Origin: JBMYRH01 sp049602155
Lineage (GTDB): Bacteria > Myxococcota_A > UBA9042 > PHBI01 > JBMYRH01
Direction: 5' to 3'
Assembly: GCA_049602155.1 (NCBI GenBank)
Contig: JBMYRH010000002.1
Span: 124,001-188,000, forward strand
Length of the DNA: 64,000 nt
The notes beneath the pieces are model-generated. The model searched no databases. It had not been told where the DNA came from and saw nothing but the letters and a program-made list of their open reading frames with translations. A program made the position numbers and the translations under genes. This document shows, in pieces, positions 17,679-26,874 of the stretch (the stretch's first letter is position 1; each line of letters begins with the position of its first letter).

Positions 17679-19106
17679 GTGGAGCCTCGGCGCCATGTGG
17701 GGCACCATGTCCGAGTGAGTCACCTTCAGACCATCTCATTTCGTCAGGCTGCCCTTGGGGTGGTCGCCTTGGCCGTGCTGATCCACGGGCAGGCCATCGG
17801 ACATGAGTTCACATGGAACGACGGGACCAACATCCTCGCGAATGAGGCCCTCACTGAGGTCAGCAATATCCCGTCCTTCTTTGTTGAGGCCTGGGGGGCC
17901 GACGCGGAGGACGCGACGTACCGGGACAGAAACTCTCAGTATTGGCGACCTGTCCCGATGGCGCTGTGGACCCTAGAGGCCGCTGTGTTTGGCCTCAGCC
18001 CAGCGCCCTTTCACGCCGTCAATGTGCTCTTGCATGCCCTGACAGCCCTCTTGCTCCTCCTCTTCGCCTGGCGGCTCATGCCGGCTCCAGGTGCGGGTCG
18101 GGTCGGCGTGCTCCTCGGGGTCATCGCTTGGACAGTGCACCCGGTGCACAGCGAGGTCGTTCACGTGGTCAGCTACGGGAGCGATCTTTTGGCGGGCTTG
18201 TTCACGATAGCCGGCTTGGCAGTGTGGTTGGGGCCCGAGGGCCGGAGCGCTCGACGCGGTCGTGTGGATCGGACCCTCGTCGTCCCCCTCCTCTTCGCGC
18301 TCGGCGTGGGCTCGAAAGAGATGGCCGTGACCCTGCCTGTGCTCCTCGGGGTGCTCGATCTGTGCCTCTTGCCTGTGACAGTCCGGCTCGGTGAGCGGGT
18401 AGGGCGGCTCGCCCCTGTGGGGCTCGTCCTGCTGGGCTACTTCGCGCTCCGCGCTGCGTTGCTCGGTGGGGGAGGGCAAGACTTCTACGCCGGGGCCGGC
18501 CCTGAGGTCGTCCTCTTCTCGATGTTGGACGTCATCTCGCTCTACGGTCGGCTGCTCATTGTACCTTGGCCGTTGAGTCCATTCTACGATTGGTCGGCGC
18601 TTCCGCCTCAAGCCACCTTGTTTGCGGTCGGGCCCTTGATGGGGCTCCTCCTCGTGGTGAGCTGGTGCGCCCTGGGGCTCTGGCTTTGGCGTCGGGAGCG
18701 TCGCTTGGCCTTCGCGGTGGTCCTGCCGTTGGTGGTCTGGATCCCCGTGAGTCATATCGTCCCCATCATCATCGCTGCGGCCGATCGCTTTCTCTACGTC
18801 GCGGCCGCGGGGCCTCTGCTCTTGGCCGCCCTAGCCTGCGCTCGGAGTACCCACGCCGCTCGGTGGCTGACGATCATGTCTCTCGTGGTCGCGTGCCACG
18901 CAGGTGTGACCCTTGTCCGCGGTGTGGACTGGCGTGATGACCGCACGATCCTCGAGGCGACGGTCCGTGACTGGCCGACGTCATTCAACGCTTGGTATGG
19001 CCTTGCAGCCCTGCATGCACGCGAGGGGCGCACGCAGGAGGCACAGGCGATCTGGACACGCATCGGCGTCGCGCCGAGCGGGGCTCAGGGCTCGGTCTCG
19101 GAGTGA
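17679..19106 (+). CDS. TMTC-like polytopic membrane protein (possible glycosyltransferase)
   Basis: The 475-residue protein has about ten membrane helices. The first outer loop carries HEFTWNDGTNIL and RNSQYWRPVPM, features of the DUF1736/TMTC and PMT-like glycosyltransferase families, in which an acidic residue in this loop is catalytic. A TPR-like helical piece (AWYGLAALHAREGRTQEA) ends it. It may transfer a lipid-linked sugar to an outer substrate, but this is an inference. The start is uncertain: GTG 17679 gives the longest form; GTG 17715 is also possible. The 3' end overlaps the opposite-strand small membrane gene by 22 bases. Confidence 0.65.
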   Translation: MEPRRHVGHHVRVSHLQTISFRQAALGVVALAVLIHGQAIGHEFTWNDGTNILANEALTEVSNIPSFFVEAWGADAEDATYRDRNSQYWRPVPMALWTLEAAVFGLSPAPFHAVNVLLHALTALLLLLFAWRLMPAPGAGRVGVLLGVIAWTVHPVHSEVVHVVSYGSDLLAGLFTIAGLAVWLGPEGRSARRGRVDRTLVVPLLFALGVGSKEMAVTLPVLLGVLDLCLLPVTVRLGERVGRLAPVGLVLLGYFALRAALLGGGGQDFYAGAGPEVVLFSMLDVISLYGRLLIVPWPLSPFYDWSALPPQATLFAVGPLMGLLLVVSWCALGLWLWRRERRLAFAVVLPLVVWIPVSHIVPIIIAAADRFLYVAAAGPLLLAALACARSTHAARWLTIMSLVVACHAGVTLVRGVDWRDDRTILEATVRDWPTSFNAWYGLAALHAREGRTQEAQAIWTRIGVAPSGAQGSVSE

Positions 19107-19321
19107 GTCACTTCTGCCTTTCGCCGAAGTGGGCGGACGATCCCCACCCATCCTCCGAAGATCGAGACCGCCAGCCCTCCGTAGGGCACCACGGGGGCCC
19201 CGACTGAGGAGACGAAGATAAAGAAGGCCATCCCTAGGACCGTCAACATGACGCCCAAAATCGCGAGCGGGAGATCGAACCATCGGCGGGTTCGCCATGC
19301 ATGCCGGAGACCGCCGCTCAT
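19085..19321 (-). CDS. Small two-helix membrane protein
   Basis: A 78-residue protein with two hydrophobic helices (about residues 17-37 and 42-62) and a charged tail. Its ATG overlaps the final stop of the UGA-containing peroxiredoxin gene by four bases (ATGA), so the two are probably translated together. I do not recognise a family. The coupling suggests a role with the membrane-anchored peroxiredoxin. Confidence 0.65.
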   Translation of the reverse strand: MSGGLRHAWRTRRWFDLPLAILGVMLTVLGMAFFIFVSSVGAPVVPYGGLAVSIFGGWVGIVRPLRRKAEVTHSETEP

Positions 19322-20148
19322 TGCTCATATCCGCGGCGCATGATGTCTCCAAAGGCGCTCATATAGTCGGACTGGTCTGCTCGGATTCGCCAATCGGATG
19401 GGAGATGGCGCCACGCGACCCGACCTTGACGGTCCAAGATGAAGCTCGCGGGTCGCGCCGTCGCCGCCCCCAGCGTCGTGTCGCGTAAGCCATAGCGGCT
19501 GATCACAACTTCATCCGGGTCAGAGATGTAGGTCAGCCCGGACTCCATCTGCTCCTCCCGGAAGGGGATATTGTCCCAAGCGTCCGTCGAGATGGCGAAG
19601 ACCTTCCCGCCGAATGATCTGATTTCATGACTGATTCGCCTGAGTCCCCCAAGCTCGCGTGTGCAGAACGGTCACCACTGACCTCGGTAGAAGACAAGCA
19701 GGACTGGGGAGCCGATGTGGTCCGCTAGGGCGTAGGTGCGCCCCTCTGGATCGGTCACCGAGAAATCGGGCGGTGTGTCCCCGATTTGCGGAGCCTCGCT
19801 TGCGGCGGGGAGGGTCTGAGAGAAGGCGTAGACGTAGGTTCCATACGCCGTGAAGCCAAGCACAGCAGCGAGTGTTCCGATGAGGAGCACGTGTCGGAGC
19901 TCTTCAACGAAGGCTGAACGTCGCTCGGTCAACACCATGATGACCGCGCAGATCACCACACAGCTTCCGAGCACCGCCGTGATGGGGCCTGGCTGCTCTA
20001 CGAGCTCACCTAGGGCGGGAAACATGGGCATCTGGAAGTAAAGGAAGAGCCCCATCGTCGCCAGAAAGCATGCGCCGCACCAAGTCCAGAGCAGGAGTCG
20101 ATCGATCCCATTGACCTTTGGCTCATCCTCGTTCAATCCGGCTCCCAC
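19318..20148 (-). CDS. Membrane-anchored peroxiredoxin-like (AhpC/TSA) probable selenoprotein
   Basis: One frame runs from GTG 20148 to a stop at 19318, broken only by a TGA at 19672-19674. The N-terminal part has three membrane helices and then a thioredoxin fold start (GDTPPDFSVTDPEGRTYAL, VLLVFYRGQW). The TGA follows at residue 159, then PFCTRELGGL, and the fold continues without other stops (VFAISTDAW, LTYISDP, ASFILDRQGRVAW). Relatives have CPFC here, so UGA replaces exactly the first active-site Cys, giving a UxxC motif. A hairpin lies at the distance of a bacterial SECIS. Read as selenocysteine, the protein is 276 residues. A sequencing error or a true nonsense mutation is the alternative; the clean frame after the UGA argues against decay. 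Confidence 0.8.
19637..19659 (-). promoter_or_regulatory. Candidate bacterial SECIS hairpin
   Basis: Downstream of the UGA the mRNA can form a stem of CGC/GCG and GAG/CTC with a two-base AG bulge and a nine-base loop, CUUGGGGGA. The loop starts 19 bases after the UGA, within the 16-37 base window described for bacterial SECIS elements, and contains a run of G. This was found by eye; no folding was computed. Confidence 0.5.
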
Positions 20149-20299
20149 CGCTCGATGCGTGACCCTGTAACTCTAGCATGTTCGCTCTGTTACAGGCCAG
20201 CCACGCACGAGTCCTTAGGGGCGGTCTTTGATCAGGAGAGGGGCGCTTTTACGGGGATTGAGGTCGGGTTTTCACGACGGGGTGTGTAGGCTGAGGGGC

Positions 20300-21223
20300 A
20301 TGAGTGATGTGACGACGGAGACGGCTTGGATTGAGGTCCGACTGCATGTCCCCCTGGACGGACCCGCAGAGATCTACCTCGCGAGCCTTGAGGCGGTGTG
20401 CTTGGAGTTAAGCCCCGGTGGCTTCGTCGTGGAGGGGGAAGATGCACCGCCTGGGGATCACCCTCCCCCCGCACCAGGGACCGTGCGTGTCCTCCTCTAT
20501 GTCGAAGAGGAGCAGGTCTCTGCGGCCCGTGCGCGGCTTGATGCGGCCCTCGTCGATTATCCGGGTGCGACGCTCTCCTCGCGACCGCTGGATCCCGATT
20601 GGCGAGAGCGGTGGAAGCGCTGGTTTAAGGGCTTCACGGTCTCCCCACGCCTGGGTGTACGTCCTCCGTGGGAGGGCGACCCCGAGGGGATGGTTGAGGG
20701 CGCTGTGGTCGTGGTCATCGAGCCAGGTATGGCCTTCGGGACCGGGCAGCACGAGACGACCCACTTGTGTCTGTCCGCGCTGGACGCGTTGGCTGATGAG
20801 GCCGAGAGGCCGATGCGCATCCTGGACGTGGGGTGTGGCACGGGGATCCTCGCGATCGCTGCGGCGCGCTTGTGGGAACCGGAGGTCGTCGGGATTGATG
20901 TCGACGAAGCGGCGCTCCGCTGCGCCGTCGACAACTTGGCCCCCAATGGCGTCGATCGGCTGGTCACGTTGAGCCCGACGCCCCTCGCTGACATCGAGGC
21001 GCGTTACCCTCTGGTCATCGCGAACATCATCGCGCCGGTGCTCCTGGCGCTGGCGGACGAGCTCGTCGCTCATGTCACGCCGGGCGGTACGCTGTGGTTG
21101 AGCGGCCTCCTGGAGACCCAAGTGACCGAGGTCACGATGCGCTATCAGGCGCTTGGTGCGAGGGTGATCGACTCCGCGCAGCGTGGGGAGTGGGTGCGCC
21201 TGCGTTTGGAGGTCCCCGAGTGA
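20300..21223 (+). CDS. prmA: Ribosomal protein L11 methyltransferase
   Basis: Methylates ribosomal protein L11 at lysines and the N-terminus using SAM. The 307-residue length fits. The N-terminal substrate domain is followed by the linker DPDWRERWKRWFKGF, then GMAFGTGQHETT, the SAM motif ILDVGCGTGILAIAA, and NIIAPVL (the NPPY-like position). ATG 20300 is chosen because GGGG lies before it and the family begins there. Its TGA overlaps the GTG of rsmE, so the two are coupled. Confidence 0.92.
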   Translation: MSDVTTETAWIEVRLHVPLDGPAEIYLASLEAVCLELSPGGFVVEGEDAPPGDHPPPAPGTVRVLLYVEEEQVSAARARLDAALVDYPGATLSSRPLDPDWRERWKRWFKGFTVSPRLGVRPPWEGDPEGMVEGAVVVVIEPGMAFGTGQHETTHLCLSALDALADEAERPMRILDVGCGTGILAIAAARLWEPEVVGIDVDEAALRCAVDNLAPNGVDRLVTLSPTPLADIEARYPLVIANIIAPVLLALADELVAHVTPGGTLWLSGLLETQVTEVTMRYQALGARVIDSAQRGEWVRLRLEVPE

Positions 21224-21948
21224 CCCGCGTGAGGGTCGACCGGGTCCTTCGAGTGACCGAACGTGTGTGCCTCGAAGACTCTGTGCGTCACCACGTGGTG
21301 GTCGTGCTGCGTCGAAAGAGCGGTGACCAGCTGACAGTCGTGGATGCAGCGGGCGTCTCTTGGGTATCTCGCATTGTCGGGGTGGAGCCTCTGGAGCTTG
21401 AGATCCTCGTCCAGGATACGTCGCCCTCTGCGAACCCAGAGGGGAAGCTGGAGGTCTGGGTCCCCCTCTTGAAGGGGGGCAAGACCGATGACCTGGTGCG
21501 GCAGCTGACCGAGCTCGGTGCCAGCGCGGTGTACTGCTACGTCGCCTCTCGCTCTGTGGCGCGCCTTGAGCCATCGAAGATCGACAGGCGCGTGGCGCGC
21601 TGGGAGACCATCGCCTCTGAGGCCACCCGGCAGTGTGGTCGCACTGATGTACCGAGCGTGCACTACGCGCGCACGCTCCCCACCTCCGGACCAGGGGTCT
21701 ACCTTTGGGAGGCAGAAGGGCCACCGGCGGCGATGGCGCTGTCCGAGGGGGTGCGTGATGGCGCCTTGGCGCTCCTCATCGGACCCGAGGGGGGGCTGAG
21801 CGTCGAGGACGCGAGCCAACTTGACCAAGCTGGGTGGTCGCCAGCCTCCCTTGGTGCGCGCGTACTCCGCGCCGAGACGGCCGTCTTGGCGGGCGCGACC
21901 TTAGCCATGGTGGCCCTCAACGAGCGCGGCTACGCAGCCTTGGTCTGA
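21220..21948 (+). CDS. rsmE: 16S rRNA (uracil1498-N3)-methyltransferase
   Basis: SPOUT-class methyltransferase that modifies U1498 of 16S rRNA. The 242-residue protein begins TRVRVDRVL, has KGGKTDDLVRQLTELGAS, an RWETIASEATRQCGR helix, and the knotted SAM site LLIGPEGGLS and SLGARVLRAETA. The GTG start at 21220 overlaps the prmA stop (GTGA). The pair prmA-rsmE is common in bacteria. Confidence 0.92.
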   Translation: MTRVRVDRVLRVTERVCLEDSVRHHVVVVLRRKSGDQLTVVDAAGVSWVSRIVGVEPLELEILVQDTSPSANPEGKLEVWVPLLKGGKTDDLVRQLTELGASAVYCYVASRSVARLEPSKIDRRVARWETIASEATRQCGRTDVPSVHYARTLPTSGPGVYLWEAEGPPAAMALSEGVRDGALALLIGPEGGLSVEDASQLDQAGWSPASLGARVLRAETAVLAGATLAMVALNERGYAALV

Positions 21949-22862
21949 TCGAACGTCCGGTCGAGTCGTCGACCCCAAAGCACGACGGTCATGAAGAGCA
22001 CGTTCATGGGGATGACAGCCGTAAGGATGTACCACCAGAAGGCCTGCGGGAAGAATGGTGACGCGACGATCGCTAACAGGATCAGGACGTTATGACTGGT
22101 GGGTCCGAGGAAGCTCGCGGCGCGTAAGAACCCCTCGCAGCTCTGCTGGAATAAGATCCGCTCGGCGTTATCGACGATCTCTGGCGAGGTCTCGGCGGTG
22201 GCCTCCTTATCGAGGTTCTTCTGAAAGCGGCAGTAGAAGACGTAGATAGCCAAGAAGGTCTTCACAAAGAGGTTGTCGAACTCTCTCACCTCTTGCTTGA
22301 GCTCATCCAAGCTGTTGTGGCTGCTCTGCTCCGTTCGGAGATGCGCGAGGAACCACTGCTTTCGGTAGTCGAAGATCCCGGCGTGCAGGATCATTGAGAA
22401 GCCTGCGAGCAAGATCCATGCAAAGAGCCCCCACCCATCCAGGGTGTGGTTACGGAAGAGGACCCCCTCGCTGGCGAGCTGTGTCCACATACCCAAGTGG
22501 AGCGCGATCGCGACAGCGTAATCGGACGCGCCATCGAGCAACCGTCCAAAGTGGCTCCCGCCGCTGCGCGCGCGCGCGAGTTGACCGTCTGCGCAGTCGA
22601 GCACCATGCACGCAAGGAGCCCCGCAGCGGCCCACCCCGCGGCGGCGGCTGTCCCCTGCGCGATGAGGACCCCTGCGAGGATCCCGAGGACCGCACCCAT
22701 CGCCGTGACCTGATTGGCAGAGACGGCGGTAGGGATGAGCACTTGAACGACTCGACCCGCGAGAGGGCGCGTGACCAACAGATCAAACATCTCCTCAGTG
22801 AGGCTATGCTTGATGGTCATCGCCTCGTCGTTGACGCCGTCTGCTTTTGGTTCCTGGGGCAT
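21930..22862 (-). CDS. CDP-alcohol phosphatidyltransferase
   Basis: Integral membrane enzyme that joins a CDP-activated alcohol or diacylglycerol to a partner alcohol. The full signature DG-x2-AR-x8-G-x3-D-x3-D is visible near residues 92-114 (DGQLAR, then G, D and D at the right spacing). About six membrane helices and a soluble segment of 70 residues between helices make it longer (310) than simple phosphatidylglycerol-phosphate synthases. The substrate is not clear. The cytidylyltransferase-PLP fusion 11 kb away could supply a CDP-alcohol, but this link is speculative. The 3' end overlaps rsmE by 19 bases in convergent orientation. Confidence 0.83.
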   Translation of the reverse strand: MPQEPKADGVNDEAMTIKHSLTEEMFDLLVTRPLAGRVVQVLIPTAVSANQVTAMGAVLGILAGVLIAQGTAAAAGWAAAGLLACMVLDCADGQLARARSGGSHFGRLLDGASDYAVAIALHLGMWTQLASEGVLFRNHTLDGWGLFAWILLAGFSMILHAGIFDYRKQWFLAHLRTEQSSHNSLDELKQEVREFDNLFVKTFLAIYVFYCRFQKNLDKEATAETSPEIVDNAERILFQQSCEGFLRAASFLGPTSHNVLILLAIVASPFFPQAFWWYILTAVIPMNVLFMTVVLWGRRLDRTFDQTKAA

Positions 22863-23169
22863 GTTGCTTCGAAAAGCCTGTCTTTCAAGTTGGTTGGCGC
22901 GCTCCCGGGTCGGCGAATAGCGCGCTGAATGGCGTTCACCTGTGACGGCGAACGAGCGCTCTCTAACGCTCTAGGGGCCGGGTCGTCAATTCCTGACGCC
23001 CGCCGCGCGAGGGACTCACCGAGCAGATGTTCGGCCAGTCCCACGCTTCGATTGGTCTCTCCTTTGGCTACGAAGGTGCCAGGAACCGGGGAAACCCTTC
23101 GACAGACTGGATCGTTCTGCTATGGTCCGCGCCGCTTCTCACGGCATTCCTTATCGCCGAGGCTTCTCG
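22863..23169. other. Intergenic region between divergent genes
   Basis: This 307-base stretch separates the CDP-alcohol phosphatidyltransferase and secA starts. It holds the secA promoter near its right end. I see no small gene, RNA gene or repeat in the rest. Confidence 0.6.
23099..23126 (+). promoter_or_regulatory. Probable secA promoter
   Basis: TCGACA (five of six to TTGACA) at 23099-23104, a 16-base spacer and TATGGT at 23121-23126. An in-frame ATG at 23122 lies inside the -10 and therefore cannot be the start of secA. Confidence 0.55.
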
Positions 23170-25935
23170 ATGCTGAACTGGCTGAAGAAGGTTGTTGGGA
23201 CATCCAACGACCGCTACATCAAAACCCTGCATCCACTCGTCTCTCGTATTCATGAACTCGAGGCCAAGACCTCGAAGTTCACCGATGATCAGCTGCGTGG
23301 GAAAACCGCAGAATTCCGAGAGAAGATCGACCGCGGAGCGTCGCTCGATGAGCTGCTCCCTTCGGCGTTCGCGACGGTCCGTGAGGCGGGCAAGCGCGTC
23401 CTCGGGATGCGGCACTATGATGTCCAGATGATCGGGGGGATCACCCTCCACAATGGCTGCATCGCTGAGATGAAGACCGGAGAGGGCAAGACCTTGGTCG
23501 CGACCCTGCCGGTCTACTTGAACGCGCTCTCCGGCAAGGGGGCGCACGTCGTCACGGTCAACGATTACCTGGCACAACGTGACTGCGAGTGGATGAGTCA
23601 GCTCTACAACTGGATGGGGCTCTCAACAGGCGTCATCATCAACGATCTGGCGACGACGGAGCGGAAGCGCTCTTACGCAGCGGACATCACGTACGGCACG
23701 AACAACGAGTTCGGCTTCGATTACCTGCGCGACAACATGAAGTTCTCGCTGGACCGTCGCGTTCAGCGCCACCCGAACTTCGCCATCGTCGACGAGGTGG
23801 ACTCCATCCTCATCGATGAGTCACGGACGCCGCTTATCATCAGTGGTCCTGCTGCGAAGTCCTCTGATTGGTACTACAAGATCAACGCGGTCATCCCCTT
23901 CCTGAAGCGCGAGGAGGACTTCCTCGTCGAAGAGAAGAGCCACTCGTGCACGCTGACGGATTCAGGGGTCGATAAGGTCGAGGGCCGCCTCAACCTCGAT
24001 AACCTCTACGAAGTGGAGAACATCGAGGTCCTCCATCACGTTCACCAGGCGCTCAAAGCACACACGCTCTTTAAGAAGGACAGCAACTACGTCGTCGAGC
24101 AGGGCAAAGTGGTCATCGTCGATGAGTTCACTGGCCGTAAGATGCCCGGTCGTCGGTGGTCTGACGGGTTGCATCAGGCGATCGAGGCCAAAGAGGGCGT
24201 CCGGATTGAGCAAGAGAACGAGACTCTCGCGACGATCACGTTCCAGAATTTCTTTCGCCTCTACGACAAACTCGCAGGGATGACTGGTACGGCGGACACC
24301 GAGGCCGCGGAATTTGCAGACATCTACAAGCTCGAGACCCGGGTGATCCCGACCAACAAGCCAGTGGTCCGAAATGACGAGAACGACCTCGTCTACAAGA
24401 GTGAGCAAGAGAAGTGGTACGCCGTCGCCGACGAGATCGCCGAGGCGAATGCCATCGGACAGCCGGTGCTGGTCGGCACCACGAGCGTTGAGAAGTCGGA
24501 GTACCTCGCGAGCATCCTTCAGAAGAAGGGCGTGACTCACTCGGTCCTGAACGCGAAGTTCCACGCCTTGGAGGCTGATATTGTCGCCTCTGCGGGTCGA
24601 AAGGGCGCGGTCACCATCGCTACGAACATGGCGGGGCGTGGTACCGACATCGTCTTGGGCGGCAACGCGGAGCACATGGCGAGCCGCGCCTCAGACGCGA
24701 CGTCTGGGCCTGAGTTTGAGGCCAAGCGCCGTGAGTTCGAGATCCAGTGCAAAGCCGAGCGGGAGGAGGTCCTCAACGCCGGTGGTCTCTACATCATCGG
24801 CACAGAGCGACACGAGAGCCGCCGGGTCGACAATCAGCTCCGCGGTCGCGCGGGGCGTCAGGGGGATAAGGGCCGCAGCCGGTTCTTCATCTGCTTGGAT
24901 GACGATCTGATGCGCATCTTCGGCTCGGACCGGATCAAGAAGGTGATGGAGACCTTGCGGATGCCCGATGGTGAGCCCATCGAGCACCCTTGGATCAACA
25001 AGGCTGTCGAGAACGCTCAGACCAAGATTGAGAGCCGCAACTTCGACATTCGAAAGAACCTGCTCGAGTACGATGACGTGATGAACCTGCAGCGCAAGGC
25101 GCTGTATGGGCTGCGCGATGAGATCCTCACGGGGACTGGCGTCGACGAGAAGGTCACCGAAGCGATTGAGGATGTGGTCGAGAAGTACACCGACGATCAC
25201 TTCCCGAAGGGCATGCATTTCGAAGACTTTGACGTCGATGCTTGGAAGGCGGCCGTCGAGAACCACTTTGCGTTTGAGCTCGATCTCTCGTCCATCGACG
25301 GAGGCGGCTTTGTCGCTTATCGGGACGTGGCGTTTGAGCAGGCGAAGGCCTTCTACAGCAGCCGAGAAGGGCAAATCCGCGAGGCGCTCCAGAGCGCCGC
25401 AGAGGCTCAAGGCTCGCCGATCACCCCGGAGGTCGCGACGGAGCGCTGGCGCTTCTTTGAACGTGAGGCGTATCTGCGGGGTATCGATAAGCTCTGGAAG
25501 CATCACTTGAAGGTGATGGAGTCGCTCCGTGAGGGCGTGAACCTCGAGGCTTACGCGCAGAAGGATCCGAAGCTCGTCTACAAGAAGCAGGGCTATGAGC
25601 TCTTTGAGATGATGGTCGAGAAGATCAAGGAGAACGTCACGGAGACGCTCTTCCGTGCACAAGGACCGACGCAAGCTGAGATCGAGACCATGCGTCAGAA
25701 GCGCCTCGAAGAAGAGCAGAAGCTGATGCTTGGGCGCGGACAGCTGGAGGGCTCGAAGAGCGCAGAGGCCCCCAAGCGAGTGGTTCACCAGGGCGGGACC
25801 TTTAAGCGCGCGACCGTCAAGGTGGGGCGCAATGAGCCCTGCCCATGTGGCAGCGGAAAGAAGTTCAAGTCTTGCCATAACGGCCGTGAGGATGAGCTCG
25901 CTGCCCTGCTGGCTCAGAAGCAGTCTCCGGCCTAG
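23170..25935 (+). CDS. secA: Preprotein translocase ATPase SecA
   Basis: Motor that drives proteins through SecYEG. The 921-residue protein has Walker A GEGKT near residue 100, DEVDSILIDE, the GRGTDI motif, RAGRQGD and the C-terminal zinc domain CPCGSGKKFKSCH that binds SecB and lipids. ATG 23170 matches the normal SecA start; GAGG lies about eight bases before it. It heads a tight run with ribF (9 bases) and aroE (4-base overlap). Confidence 0.97.
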   Translation: MLNWLKKVVGTSNDRYIKTLHPLVSRIHELEAKTSKFTDDQLRGKTAEFREKIDRGASLDELLPSAFATVREAGKRVLGMRHYDVQMIGGITLHNGCIAEMKTGEGKTLVATLPVYLNALSGKGAHVVTVNDYLAQRDCEWMSQLYNWMGLSTGVIINDLATTERKRSYAADITYGTNNEFGFDYLRDNMKFSLDRRVQRHPNFAIVDEVDSILIDESRTPLIISGPAAKSSDWYYKINAVIPFLKREEDFLVEEKSHSCTLTDSGVDKVEGRLNLDNLYEVENIEVLHHVHQALKAHTLFKKDSNYVVEQGKVVIVDEFTGRKMPGRRWSDGLHQAIEAKEGVRIEQENETLATITFQNFFRLYDKLAGMTGTADTEAAEFADIYKLETRVIPTNKPVVRNDENDLVYKSEQEKWYAVADEIAEANAIGQPVLVGTTSVEKSEYLASILQKKGVTHSVLNAKFHALEADIVASAGRKGAVTIATNMAGRGTDIVLGGNAEHMASRASDATSGPEFEAKRREFEIQCKAEREEVLNAGGLYIIGTERHESRRVDNQLRGRAGRQGDKGRSRFFICLDDDLMRIFGSDRIKKVMETLRMPDGEPIEHPWINKAVENAQTKIESRNFDIRKNLLEYDDVMNLQRKALYGLRDEILTGTGVDEKVTEAIEDVVEKYTDDHFPKGMHFEDFDVDAWKAAVENHFAFELDLSSIDGGGFVAYRDVAFEQAKAFYSSREGQIREALQSAAEAQGSPITPEVATERWRFFEREAYLRGIDKLWKHHLKVMESLREGVNLEAYAQKDPKLVYKKQGYELFEMMVEKIKENVTETLFRAQGPTQAEIETMRQKRLEEEQKLMLGRGQLEGSKSAEAPKRVVHQGGTFKRATVKVGRNEPCPCGSGKKFKSCHNGREDELAALLAQKQSPA

Positions 25936-25944
25936 AGTTCCGCC

Positions 25945-26874
25945 ATGGAGATGTACCAAGACCTCGAGTCCCTCCCTAAGACGCCGATTGAGCCGGTCGC
26001 GACCATTGGCAATTTCGATGGTGTCCACCGTGGACATCAAGCGATCCTGGCGAAGCTCAAGGAAGAGGGGGCCCGTATCGGCGCCCCTACGATGGTCATC
26101 ACTTTTCATCCCCATCCGCGTCAGGTCTTACGCCCCGAGGCTGAATTTCACGCCATCATGTCGCTCAGAGAGCGTATGCGAAGGTTGTGGGATCTTGGGA
26201 TCGATCATGCGCTAGTGTTGCGCTTTGATGAAGACCTTGCGGAGCTCACGGCGACCGAGTTTGTCGAGGAGATCCTCTGGGATGCGCTTCGCGTCCGCGC
26301 GATGTACGTCGGTCGAGACATGGCGGTCGGGCATAACCGCGAAGGGGACATTCGGTTCCTCGCTTCGCAAGGCCGTCGCCTGGGGTTCACCGTCGGACCC
26401 ATTGAGCCGGTTTACTCCGACCAGAAGGTCATCTCGTCCAGCCGCATTCGGGGGCTGATCCTCGAGGGGCGGATGAAAGAGGCGACCCGTCTGCTCGGTC
26501 GACCGCATCGCGTAGCGGGGACCGTCGTCGAGGGAGATAAGCGGGGCCGTGACCTGGGGTTCCCCACCGCGAACGTGAAGTTCGATGGCGCGATGTTGCC
26601 CCCCCATGGGGTCTACGCTGCGTGGGTGACCGGTCCAGACGCAGTGCGCCGCCGAGGGGTCGTGAACATCGGGGTGAGGCCAACCTTCAAGGAGGGAGAT
26701 CCTCCCATCGTAGAGGTCCACCTCCTCGAGTTTGAGGCTGATCTCTATGGGCAACACCTCTGCGTGGAGTTGGTGGATCACATCCGCCCTGAAGCGCGCT
26801 TCGAGGGCCCAGCGCTGTTGAAGCGACAGATCACGCGAGATGTCCTTGAGGCCAAGCGGCTGCTCGCCGGGTGA
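25945..26874 (+). CDS. ribF: Bifunctional riboflavin kinase / FAD synthetase
   Basis: Makes FMN from riboflavin and then FAD. The 309-residue length is usual. The N-terminal FAD synthetase domain has IGNFDGVHRGHQ and the ISSSRIRGLI element; the C-terminal kinase domain has GRDLGFPTANV and GVYAAWV. It is nine bases after secA, and its TGA overlaps the aroE start. Confidence 0.94.
   Translation: MEMYQDLESLPKTPIEPVATIGNFDGVHRGHQAILAKLKEEGARIGAPTMVITFHPHPRQVLRPEAEFHAIMSLRERMRRLWDLGIDHALVLRFDEDLAELTATEFVEEILWDALRVRAMYVGRDMAVGHNREGDIRFLASQGRRLGFTVGPIEPVYSDQKVISSSRIRGLILEGRMKEATRLLGRPHRVAGTVVEGDKRGRDLGFPTANVKFDGAMLPPHGVYAAWVTGPDAVRRRGVVNIGVRPTFKEGDPPIVEVHLLEFEADLYGQHLCVELVDHIRPEARFEGPALLKRQITRDVLEAKRLLAG

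Noticed and set aside
19318..19548. Separate small gene for the C-terminal part of the peroxiredoxin
   Set aside because: It is in the same frame as the upstream part, begins inside the fold, and is better read as one gene with an internal UGA.
20408..21724. Antisense frame opposite prmA and rsmE
   Set aside because: It crosses two conserved genes, is Arg/Pro-rich and has no recognisable motif.
24691..26115. Long antisense frame opposite secA and ribF
   Set aside because: It spans two unrelated plus-strand genes and its product looks like a codon shadow.
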